From: Nocardiopsis quinghaiensis
GTDB lineage: Bacteria; Actinomycetota; Actinomycetes; Streptosporangiales; Streptosporangiaceae
Length of the DNA: 64,000 nucleotides
Direction: 5' to 3'
Assembly (NCBI RefSeq): GCF_008638365.1
Contig: NZ_VWVU01000033.1
Location: 1-64,000 of the forward strand
Shown here: piece after piece, positions 54,446 to 64,000 of the stretch
Numbering within the stretch: the stretch's first letter is position 1
Layout of the letters: each line of letters starts with the position of its first letter
Translations under genes and position numbers: made by a program
Notes under the pieces: model-generated
What the model was told of the DNA's origin: nothing
The model's database searches: none
What the model saw: the letters and a program-made list of their open reading frames with translations, nothing else

Positions 54446-55795
54446 CTAGTTCTCCAGCAACTCGGTGACCAGGGCGGCGATCGGCGACCGCTCGGACCGG
54501 GTCAGGGTGACGTGCGCGAACAGGGGGTGGCCCTTGAGCTTCTCGATCACCGCGACCACGCCGTCGTGGCGGCCCACGCGCAGGTTGTCGCGCTGGGCGA
54601 TGTCGTGGGTGAGCACCACCCGCGAGTTCTCGCCCAGGCGGGACAGCACCGTGAGCAGCACGTTGCGCTCCAGGGACTGGGCCTCGTCGACGATCACGAA
54701 CGCGTCGTGCAGCGAGCGCCCCCGGATGTGCGTGAGCGGCAGGACCTCCAGCATCCCCCGGTCCACGATCTCCTCGATGACGTCCTCGCTGGTCACCGCG
54801 GACAGGGTGTCGTGCACCGCCTGGCCCCAGGGGGTCATCTTGTCGTTCTCGGTCCCGGGCAGGTAGCCCAGTTCCTGGCCGCCGACCGCGTACAGCGGCC
54901 GGAACACCATCACCTTGCGGTACTGGCGGCGCTCCAGGACGGCCTCCAGGCCGGCGCACAGGGCCAGGGCGGACTTACCGGTGCCCGCGCGTCCGCCCAG
55001 GGACACGATGCCCACCTCGGGGTCGGTGAGCAGGTCCAGGGCGATGCGCTGCTCGGCGCTGCGGCCGTGCAGACCGAACACGTCCCGGTCACCGCGCACC
55101 AGCTTCACCGACTTGTCGGGCTGGACCCGGCCCAGCGCCTTGCCGCGCTCGGACACCAGCACCATTCCGGTGTGGCAGGGGAACTCGCGGGCCTCCTCGA
55201 TGTCGCTCTCGCCGTTCGTGAACAGCTCACCGATCTGGTGGGCGGGCACGTCCAGTTCGGCCATGCCCGTCCAGCCGTGCTCGATGGCCAGCTCGGCGCG
55301 GTACTCGTCGGCGGCCAGGCCGATCGAGGACGCCTTGATCCGCATCGGCAGGTCCTTGCTCACCAGGACGACGTTCGCGCCCTCCTCCTGGAGGTTGCGG
55401 GCCACCGTGAGGATCCGGGTGTCGTTGTCGCCGAGCCGGAAGCCCGCCGGCAGGATCCCCGAATCGCTGTGGTTGAGCTCCACGCGCAGCGTTCCGCCCT
55501 GGTCGTTCACCCGCACCGGGACGTCCAGGCGGCCGTGGACGGCCCGAAGGTCGTCGAGGCGGCGCAGCGCGTTGCGTGCGAAGTATCCGAGTTCCGGGTG
55601 GTGACGCTTGCTCTCCAGTTCGGTGATCACCACCACGGGGATGACGACCTCGTGTTCGGCGAACCGGCTCATGGCCTGAGGGTCGGCGAGCAGGACGCTG
55701 GTGTCGAGCACGTGGACGCGCCCACCCTCTCCTACCTCCGTGTGGGGGTCGGCGGAGGACTGGGTGTCACGGTGATCGGTAGAGGAACTAGCCAC
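54446..55795 (-). CDS. PhoH-family protein with N-terminal PIN domain
   Basis: A 449-residue PIN-PhoH fusion. PIN: HVLDTSVLLADPQAM and LGDNDTRILTVARNLQ with acidic metal ligands; PhoH ATPase: Walker A GGRAGTGKSALAL and Walker B DAFVIVDEAQSLE. PhoH2-like proteins are RNA-unwinding ribonucleases. GTG start at 55795 with GGAG five bases before; the frame goes on to 55825. Confidence 0.93.
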   Translation of the reverse strand: MASSSTDHRDTQSSADPHTEVGEGGRVHVLDTSVLLADPQAMSRFAEHEVVIPVVVITELESKRHHPELGYFARNALRRLDDLRAVHGRLDVPVRVNDQGGTLRVELNHSDSGILPAGFRLGDNDTRILTVARNLQEEGANVVLVSKDLPMRIKASSIGLAADEYRAELAIEHGWTGMAELDVPAHQIGELFTNGESDIEEAREFPCHTGMVLVSERGKALGRVQPDKSVKLVRGDRDVFGLHGRSAEQRIALDLLTDPEVGIVSLGGRAGTGKSALALCAGLEAVLERRQYRKVMVFRPLYAVGGQELGYLPGTENDKMTPWGQAVHDTLSAVTSEDVIEEIVDRGMLEVLPLTHIRGRSLHDAFVIVDEAQSLERNVLLTVLSRLGENSRVVLTHDIAQRDNLRVGRHDGVVAVIEKLKGHPLFAHVTLTRSERSPIAALVTELLEN

Positions 55796-56062
55796 TCGTT
55801 CTCCCCTTGGGCACCACTGGGGCACCCTACTGTCACGGGATCATGGAGGACCGGGACCTGACCCGCGAGGGCCGGGTCCGGCCCTCCTCGTTGACGTTCC
55901 GCGAGGGCGGAGGAGATCAATGAGCCGGGGCCTCCCGAACGGGTGGGCGAACGCCACCCGCTACTTCCGACGCTACGCGTCCGTGCTCCCGTTTCCAAGG
56001 AACCTCCCTCTCCACGCGGTGAACTCCGTGTTAAGAGGGCGGTCTTCGGAAGGACCCGGGGA

Positions 56063-56824
56063 TCAGGATCCGTAGCGGCGGTTGCGCGCGCCGTACGAGC
56101 GCAGTGCGCGCAGGAAGTCCACTCTGCGGAACGCAGGCCAGAAGACCTCACAGAAGTAGAACTCCGAGTGCACGCTCTGCCACAGCATGAAACCGGACAG
56201 GCGCTGCTCCCCCGACGTTCGGATGAGCAGGTCGGGGTCGGGCTGGCCGCGCGTGTAGAGATGCCGTGCGATGTCCTCGATGTCCAGGCGCTCGGCCAGC
56301 TCCTGGACATCGGTGCCCTTGGCCGCCTCCTCGTGCAGGAGGGACCGAACCGCATCAGCGATCTCACGTCTACCTCCATACCCGACGGCGACGTTGACAA
56401 CCAGGCCCGGGTTGCCGGATGTGGCCGCCTCCGTCTCCTTGAGCTCGCGGGCGGTGGAGGCGGGCAGGATGTCGAGCGCTCCGACGGGGCGCGTGTTCCA
56501 CCCCTCCTCGCGCAGCCGGGCGATGGTCTGCTCGATGATGCGCACCAGCGGGCCGAGCTCGGACTCGTCGCGGGTGAGGTTGTCGGTGGACAGCATCCAG
56601 AGGGTGACCACCTGCACGCCCACCTCGTCGCACCAGCGCAGCAGCTCGAAGATCTTGTTCGCGCCCGCCTGGTGGCCCTGTTCGGCCGCCCGGAGTCCGC
56701 TGATCTTGGCCCAGCGCCGGTTTCCGTCCATGGCCACTCCGACGTGGCGGGGGATCTCCTGGCTGGTCAGCCGACGTTCGATACGCCGCTCGTACAGCCA
56801 GTACAGGGGGTCACGGAGCCCCAT
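56063..56824 (-). CDS. uppS: Isoprenyl diphosphate synthase (UppS/cis-prenyl family)
   Basis: A 253-residue cis-prenyltransferase making a Z-prenyl diphosphate carrier lipid. Catalytic Asp33 in HVGVAMDGNRRWAK; later GQPDPDLLIRTSGEQRLSGF and the WPAFRR ending. Actinobacteria often have a short-chain and a long-chain enzyme; which this is cannot be told here. GAGAGG precedes the ATG. It stands in the usual neighbourhood of phoH. Confidence 0.92.
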   Translation of the reverse strand: MGLRDPLYWLYERRIERRLTSQEIPRHVGVAMDGNRRWAKISGLRAAEQGHQAGANKIFELLRWCDEVGVQVVTLWMLSTDNLTRDESELGPLVRIIEQTIARLREEGWNTRPVGALDILPASTARELKETEAATSGNPGLVVNVAVGYGGRREIADAVRSLLHEEAAKGTDVQELAERLDIEDIARHLYTRGQPDPDLLIRTSGEQRLSGFMLWQSVHSEFYFCEVFWPAFRRVDFLRALRSYGARNRRYGS

Positions 56825-56915
56825 TGGCGAAACCTCTCAGAGCTGGATAGGGACAGCACACCGCTGGAAAGGATGTGTTGACGGGGATGGCTCCAGCGTA
56901 GTTCGCCCCCGGATG

Positions 56916-57527
56916 TCACGTCACGGTCAGGGACTTGCGCACATGCTTGCGTCCCTGGTGGATACGGGACTTCACGGTGCCCAGGGCCAGGTTGAGCTCG
57001 GACGCGATCTCGTTGTAGTCCATCTGGCACAGGTCGCGCAGGACCAGCGGGGCCACCAGGTTGGGGCGGTCCTTCTCCAACTGGTCGAGGGCCTCCAACA
57101 GGTCGATACGGGAACCGGCGATGACGCTGGTGGTGCGGGGATCGCTCTGGTGGGGCATACGTTCGGCCTCGGTGGGGAACTCGGCCGAACGGCGCTTCAT
57201 CGAGCGGTAGGTCTGCCGCGCGGAGTTGGACACCACCGTGTACAACCAGGTGGTGAACAGGGAGTCGCCCTTGAAGCTGTCGATCTTGCGGGCCACGCGC
57301 AGCAGCGCGTCCTGGCACGCCTCCTCGGCGTCCTGGCGGTAGGGCAGGAAGCGTGAGCACCGGCGCAGCACCTCGGGCTGGATCCGCCGGAGCAGGGCGT
57401 CCAGGGCGTCGGCGTCGCCGCCCTTGGCCCGGCGCGCGAGATCCTCCAGCTCCTCGTCGACGTTGCTGGCCACCCGGCGCCGGGGCGTGGGGGTCTCCTC
57501 GTGGTCTGCGTGGTCACTACTGCGCAT
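56916..57527 (-). CDS. ECF-like sigma-70 family RNA polymerase sigma factor
   Basis: A 203-residue sigma factor: region 2 (PYRQDAEEACQDALLRVARK, FTTWLYTVVSNSARQTYR) and region 4 (LVLRDLCQMDYNEIASELNL, GTVKSRIHQGRKHVRKSL), joined by a 40-residue linker. No anti-sigma gene adjoins; the divergent neighbour is a Ser/Thr kinase, whose signal may adjust it. GGGAGAG precedes the ATG. Confidence 0.92.
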   Translation of the reverse strand: MRSSDHADHEETPTPRRRVASNVDEELEDLARRAKGGDADALDALLRRIQPEVLRRCSRFLPYRQDAEEACQDALLRVARKIDSFKGDSLFTTWLYTVVSNSARQTYRSMKRRSAEFPTEAERMPHQSDPRTTSVIAGSRIDLLEALDQLEKDRPNLVAPLVLRDLCQMDYNEIASELNLALGTVKSRIHQGRKHVRKSLTVT

Positions 57528-57838
57528 GGCTGGTCTCTCCCTGACTGACGGCAGACGTCCGACCGTCCGCTCCGGACGCGTGTGCGCCCGTCCGTTTCGA
57601 GGGTCACACGTGTATGGGACGCCTACGGCCCCCGTCTGGCTCCACCCTCACCACGACTCATGTTCCCCCGCGACCGCCCACATGGCGCGGAACCCGTCGG
57701 GTCGCCCTCGGTCCCCGTGGCGGAGGACCTCGGCATCACCCGGTGAGGGGATCATATAGACGGTAGGCAATGTGAAGGTACAGATGGTGTATTAGTGGGC
57801 AACGACCGCGTATTCACCCCTGACAGACCGAGGCGGAA
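57528..57838. other. Divergent promoter region between sigma factor and kinase
   Basis: About 310 bases. The 60 bases nearest the kinase (57745-57800) are A/T-richer and probably carry promoters in both directions; ATCATATAG and GTATTAG are candidate -10 areas but no -35 partners are convincing. Confidence 0.45.
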
Positions 57839-59191
57839 ATGAGCCAACCGGAGGCCTTCGGACGTTACCGCGTCATTCGGCGCCTTGGGTCCGGTTCCTT
57901 CGCCACGGTCTGGTTGGCGCAGGACGACCTGCTCAACTATCCGGTGGCCATCAAGGTACTCGCCGAGAACTGGGCGCACCAGCTGGACATCCAGCACCGC
58001 TTCCTGGAGGAGGCGCGCATCCTGCGCCAGACCGACTCCACGTGGCTGGTGGCGGTGCACGACGTGGACGTGCTGCCCGACGGGCGGCCCTACATGGTGA
58101 TGACCTACGCCGATCAGGGAAGCGTCGCAGACCTCGTTCAGCGAGGTCAACTGCCCTTGGACGAGGCACTGCGGCTGTTGACCGAGATCGGCCAGGGCAT
58201 CACCGTGCTGCACAACCACGGCACGATCCACCGTGACATCAAGCCGTCGAACGTGCTGCTCCAGTCGTCACCGGTGGGGCAGCGGGTGCTCGTGGCGGAC
58301 CTGGGGTTCGCCAAGTCGATCGACGAGGCATCGGGCTTCACCGCGGCGGCCGGGACACCCGGCTACATGTCCCCGGAGCAGAGCATCCCCGGCGGTGACC
58401 TGGACGTTCGCTCCGACGTGTACTCGCTGGGCGCGGTCGCCTACGAACTCATCACCGGCCGCCCGCCGTCGCGTCCGCCGGTGAGGATTCCTCCTGGCCG
58501 GATCCGGCCAGCTCTGCCTCCGGCACTCGACGAACTCATTCTGTCGGCGCTTTCGGTGGACCGGGAGAGCCGTCCGGCGGATGCCAAAACCTTCACCGAC
58601 CGGGTCAGGACCATCCGGATGGCGCCCGACCTGCCCCGGGCGGTGCCGTGGTGGCAGCGGCACCGGATGCCGTGGCAGCGGGCGGCCGCGCTGGTGGCCT
58701 CCCTCGTCGTGCTGGTGGGCACCCTCACGGCCTCGACCGGCAGCCCGGGGCTGTCCCTGACCACGGTGCGCCACGCCGCCCAGCAGGTCCGCGTACCGGT
58801 GCCGCTGGTGTGGGCCCGTGAGTTCCACACCGGTCGGGAGGCGCACCCGGCGGCGACCGGGGGCGGACTGCTGGTGGCGACCGACGTCGACGGGTGGTAC
58901 TCCACCGACACGCGGTCCTACGGGGTCTACGCGACGGTGGTGCCGGGCGACCGCGGTCTGGGTGAGATCGGCACCGATCCGTGCGGGACCGAGCCGAAGG
59001 AGCGCGAGCTGGACACCGGCACCTGGGAGGGCACGGTGTGGGAGTGGCCCGAGTGCGCCGGCAACGGCTCGTTCAGCAGCGCCGCCGTGCACCAGCCGGG
59101 CGTGCCGGAAACCGTGTACCTGGAGGTCCGCCAGCCGGGGCACCGCCCCGACCTGGTGAACGAGATCATCGACGGTACGACCGTGAGCTGA
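57839..59191 (+). CDS. Transmembrane Ser/Thr protein kinase divergent from a sigma factor
   Basis: A 450-residue kinase: LGSGSFATVWLAQ, YPVAIKVL, HRDIKPSNVLL, DLGFAK in place of DFG, and GTPGYMSPEQS. After one helix (AAALVASLVVLVGTLTAST) comes a 150-residue external domain with Cys pairs (DPCGTEPKE, WPECAGNG). DLG is a natural DFG variant and does not preclude activity. GAGGCGGAA precedes the ATG. Confidence 0.92.
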   Translation: MSQPEAFGRYRVIRRLGSGSFATVWLAQDDLLNYPVAIKVLAENWAHQLDIQHRFLEEARILRQTDSTWLVAVHDVDVLPDGRPYMVMTYADQGSVADLVQRGQLPLDEALRLLTEIGQGITVLHNHGTIHRDIKPSNVLLQSSPVGQRVLVADLGFAKSIDEASGFTAAAGTPGYMSPEQSIPGGDLDVRSDVYSLGAVAYELITGRPPSRPPVRIPPGRIRPALPPALDELILSALSVDRESRPADAKTFTDRVRTIRMAPDLPRAVPWWQRHRMPWQRAAALVASLVVLVGTLTASTGSPGLSLTTVRHAAQQVRVPVPLVWAREFHTGREAHPAATGGGLLVATDVDGWYSTDTRSYGVYATVVPGDRGLGEIGTDPCGTEPKERELDTGTWEGTVWEWPECAGNGSFSSAAVHQPGVPETVYLEVRQPGHRPDLVNEIIDGTTVS

Positions 59192-60111
59192 GCGCGCCAC
59201 GCGACCGCCGCCGCGCCCCTTTCCTCCGTGAGGCCGATGAGTCCGCGCCTCCGCCGGAGTCCGTTCCTGGTGACGCCCCCCTGTTCGGCGGGGGCACGCA
59301 CGAGAGGGAGCAACGGCCATGGCGAGCACGCACACCCTGAGGACGCCCGACGGGACCCTGTACTACGAGGTCCGTGGAGAGGGGCCCGTCCTCGTACTCA
59401 CGGGCGCGCCCATGGGCGCGGAGGAATTCACCCCGGTGGCCGACCTGCTGGCGCGGGACCGCACCGTCCTCACCCACGACCCCAGGGGTATCTCCCGCAG
59501 CCCCCTGAACGACCCGGAGCAGGACTCCACTCCCGAGCTGCGCGCCGACGACCTCATCACCCTCCTGGACGCCCTCGACGCGGACTCCGCGGACGTGCTG
59601 GGGAGCAGCGGCGGCGCGGTGACCGCGCTGGCGCTGGCCGAGCGGCACCCCCGCCGGGTCCGTACGGCCGTCGCTCACGAACCGCCCCTGATGGAACTGC
59701 TGCCCGACGCCGCCGAACAGCGCGCGGCGACCGAGGACGTCATCGCGACCTACCACCGGGAGGGTGTGTCGGCGGCCTGGGCCGAGTTCATGGCCAACGC
59801 CGGGTTCCCGGTGGAGGAGGGCGACGGCGCCCCGGCCGAGGAGCCCCCGGAGCGGATGCTCGCCGACAGCGCCCGCTTCTTCGCCCACGAACTGCGGCAC
59901 ACCGCCCTGTACGTGCCCGACACCGACGCCCTTCGCAGCGGGCAGGCCCGGATCGTCGTCGGTGTCGGCTCGGACTCCGGCTCCCTGAGCACCTCACGGA
60001 CCTCCACGGCGCTGGCCGACCTGCTCGGTACCGCGCCGGTCGCCTTCCCCGGCGGGCACGGCGGCTTCGCCGACGACCCCGAGGGCTTCGCCGCCGTGCT
60101 GCGCGGGGTCC

Positions 60112-62145
<2,034 letters not shown>

Positions 62146-62199
62146 GTTCCAACTCTGCCACTCGAAGACGGGGGCCGTCTGCCACCTGGAGGCGGGAAC

Positions 62200-62235
62200 C
62201 GTCCCGTTCCCGCTGGGTCAGGGCGGGAACGGTCC
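62200..62235. terminator. Hairpin at the end of the mca operon
   Basis: GTCCCGTTCCCGC pairs with GCGGGAACGGTCC (two mismatches), directly beyond the stop at 62237. Confidence 0.5.
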
Positions 62236-62236
62236 C

Positions 62237-62515
62237 TCAGGTCCGCGGAGTGGTGTCCTCCGCGGAGGCGTCCTCGGAGGAGGCCTCCGCGGCGGAGGAC
62301 CCCCGGGCGGAGGCGTCGGCCCCCGCCGTGAAGTCGTCGTCCTTGGGCAGGGCGCGGAGCTTGCCCATGAGGCTGCGCATGAGGAAGTACAGCCCTACGC
62401 CGATCGCGAAGACGACGAGGAAGCCCAGGACACCGGGCGTCACGGTGTCACTGTCGAGTTCGAGGTCGCTCGCCAGCACCGCCGCGGACGGGAGAAGGGT
62501 GTTCATACCACTCAT
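62237..62515 (-). CDS. Small membrane protein coupled to mca
   Basis: A 92-residue protein with one certain helix (GVLGFLVVFAIGVGLYFLMR) preceded by a possible signal-like segment, and a C-terminal acidic Ala/Ser-rich tail. Its ATG overlaps the mca stop (ATGA), so translation is coupled; similar proteins sit after mca in actinobacteria. Function unknown. Confidence 0.82.
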   Translation of the reverse strand: MSGMNTLLPSAAVLASDLELDSDTVTPGVLGFLVVFAIGVGLYFLMRSLMGKLRALPKDDDFTAGADASARGSSAAEASSEDASAEDTTPRT

Positions 62516-63390
62516 ACTCTCACTGCTTCTCGGACGCCCGCGAAGAGGTCCTTCTCCGGGACCTCGGTGTCCACCGTCGAACGCACCAGGTGGTAGTCCT
62601 CGGTCGGCCAGGCCTCCGCCACGACGTCGTTGGGCACGGCGAACCAGAACCCGTTGGGGTCCACCTGGGTGGCGTGTGCCTTGAGGGCCTCGTTGGCGAC
62701 CTCGAAGTACTCGCTGCAGTGAACGCGTGTGGTCATCTCCCAGCGGGGGCGGTCGCGGTCCTTGAGCCGCTCCATCCACTCCTCGAAGGGGTTCGCCATG
62801 CCGCGCGAGGCCAGCATGTCGGCCAGGGCCTCGAACCGCTCGGGCGGGAAGGACACGAAGTAGTACAGTTTGAGCGGCTGCCAGGGCTCGCCCGCGTCCG
62901 GGTAGGCGTCGGGGTCGCCCGCGGTGTCGAAGGCGTGCATCGACACCTTGTGGGTCATGATGTGGTCGGGATGCGGGTAGCCGCCGTTCTCGTCGTAGGT
63001 GAGGATGACGTGCGGGCGGAACCGGCGGATGGACGCCACGAGGGGTGCGGCGCCCTCCTCGACCGGGAGGCTGGCGAAGCTGCCCTCCGGCAGGGGCGGC
63101 AGCGGGTCGCCCTCGGGCAGGCCGGAGTCGACGAAACCGGCGAACTCCTGGTGGACCCCGAGGATCTCCCTCGCCCGGTCCATCTCCTCGCGGCGGACCT
63201 GGGCGATGTTCTCTCGGATCTCGGGACGCTCCATGGCGGGGTTGAGGATGTCGCCGCGTTCGCCACCGGTCATGGTGACGACCAGCACGTCGACGCCCTC
63301 GTCCACGTAGCGCGCCATCGTGGCCGCGCCCTTGCTGGACTCGTCATCGGGGTGGGCATGAACGGCCATAAGCCGCAGGCGCTCGGACAA
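62512..63390 (-). CDS. mca: Mycothiol S-conjugate amidase
   Basis: Cleaves mycothiol S-conjugates to a mercapturic acid and GlcN-Ins for detoxification, in the cytoplasm. The 292 residues have the zinc motif HAHPDDE (H13, D16) and GYPHPDHIMTH (H143), the LmbE/PIG-L fold, and RGDILNPAMERPEIRENI, which favours Mca over MshB. TTG start, preceded by AAGGAG. Confidence 0.94.
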   Translation of the reverse strand: MSERLRLMAVHAHPDDESSKGAATMARYVDEGVDVLVVTMTGGERGDILNPAMERPEIRENIAQVRREEMDRAREILGVHQEFAGFVDSGLPEGDPLPPLPEGSFASLPVEEGAAPLVASIRRFRPHVILTYDENGGYPHPDHIMTHKVSMHAFDTAGDPDAYPDAGEPWQPLKLYYFVSFPPERFEALADMLASRGMANPFEEWMERLKDRDRPRWEMTTRVHCSEYFEVANEALKAHATQVDPNGFWFAVPNDVVAEAWPTEDYHLVRSTVDTEVPEKDLFAGVREAVRV

Positions 63391-63543
63391 CGAAGGGTTC
63401 TCCTTGACTAGTGGCCGGACGCGGGGGCGCGGCCGTCCGGCTCCCCGGTGCCCGGATCGGACGACTCACGCGCGGGCCGCGTGGGGAGGCTGTCAGGTCG
63501 GGGATATCTTAGACAACACCGTCCCCTTGTTCGGAGATTCCCG

Positions 63544-63996
63544 ATGCAGCCGACCCCGGAAGAAGACGCCGTGAACAGTGCCGACGACGCGGCCGACAGC
63601 GCGGCCGACTCCCCGGCCCGTACCGCGCCCGCGCTACGCAAGCGCCACGGCAACGGCCCGGTCTTCTTCGTCATCGCCACCGTGTTCGCGGTGCTGAGCG
63701 CGGTCGGCTGGGGCTACTCCGTGATGAACTACAGCGGTCTGGGCGGCGGCGTGTACCACCAGGTGGTGTCGTATTCGGCACCCACGCCCGACGAGGCGAC
63801 CATCGTGTACGAGGTGAACAGCAAGAACGGTGCCGAGTGCCTGATCGTGGCGCTGGACGAGAAGCTCGTCGAGGTGGGCCAGGCGGACAGCGATGTCGAG
63901 GCCGGGAACCGTACGGTCACCACGACCGTTGAAACGCTTCGTCAGGCTGCCACGGTAGAAGTGGCCTCGTGTAGGGAACAAGGTTCACAGGACTGA
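63544..63996 (+). CDS. DUF4307 membrane protein
   Basis: A 150-residue protein with one N-terminal helix (PVFFVIATVFAVLSAVGWGY) and an external strand-rich domain (YSAPTPDEATIVYEVNSKNG, CLIVALDEKLVEVG) with two Cys, the DUF4307 architecture, usual next to mca. ATG 63544 follows GGAG; GTG 63571 is an alternative. Ends just inside the window. Confidence 0.88.
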   Translation: MQPTPEEDAVNSADDAADSAADSPARTAPALRKRHGNGPVFFVIATVFAVLSAVGWGYSVMNYSGLGGGVYHQVVSYSAPTPDEATIVYEVNSKNGAECLIVALDEKLVEVGQADSDVEAGNRTVTTTVETLRQAATVEVASCREQGSQD

Positions 63997-64000
63997 TCCA

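Overview
The window is high-GC actinobacterial chromosome. Mycothiol S-conjugate amidase (mca), Hanks-type Ser/Thr kinases, the xseA/xseB - DUF6542 - ispH block, DUF1707, DUF4245, DUF4307, DUF4333 and SCO7613-type proteins are actinobacterial markers. Ectoine hydroxylase (ectD) points to a salt-tolerant or soil organism. Together these suggest a Nocardiopsis-like member of the Streptosporangiales. That placement is inferred from gene content, not from a search.

Layout. 1-2.3 kb is a decayed edge: the C-terminus of an IS481-type transposase, a small conserved protein, a frameshifted kinase remnant and a voltage-gated ion-channel gene. Thymidine kinase follows at 2.8 kb. Between 3.3 and 24.3 kb, type IV secretion-like genes sit in three separate minus-strand blocks. 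They are: (a) 8330 to 3354, TrbL/VirB6-like protein, membrane-anchored accessory protein, SLT + NlpC/P60 muralytic enzyme and an AT-rich membrane protein; (b) 16708 to 14234, a VirB4-like ATPase; (c) 24266 to 19182, TcpC-like protein, small membrane protein and a TcpE-ParA/MinD fusion. Ordinary or unknown genes are interspersed (membrane protein, Ser/Thr kinase, DUF6891 protein, secreted HNH nuclease, ectD). A similar short sequence lies 60-130 bp upstream of the first gene of each block, strongest for blocks b and c, suggesting one regulon.

24.6-48 kb is mainly housekeeping: acyltransferase, YchF, FkbM methyltransferase, hydrolase, RmuC, xseA/xseB, ispH, a MerR-thioredoxin redox pair, DUF4245 protein, TetR regulator, glpX, DUF3352 protein, an ABC-2 exporter, DUF1707 protein, fumC, a Ser/Thr kinase and a tandem pair of secreted SLT-like proteins sharing about 268 identical bases. 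49-64 kb holds a giant SCO7613-type membrane protein, a duplicated-DUF4333 lipoprotein, PhoH-like ATPase, Z-prenyl diphosphate synthase, an ECF-like sigma factor divergent from a third kinase, an alpha/beta hydrolase overlapping tail-to-tail with a thioredoxin-domain protein, mca with a coupled small membrane protein, and DUF4307.

How it fits together. The most unusual content is the dispersed T4SS-like apparatus: a motor, polytopic channel subunits, a wall-cutting enzyme and a partner ATPase-like fusion, without any relaxase, coupling protein or integrase in view. It may be a resident chromosomal secretion or DNA-translocation system rather than a mobile element. Its cargo cannot be read from the sequence.
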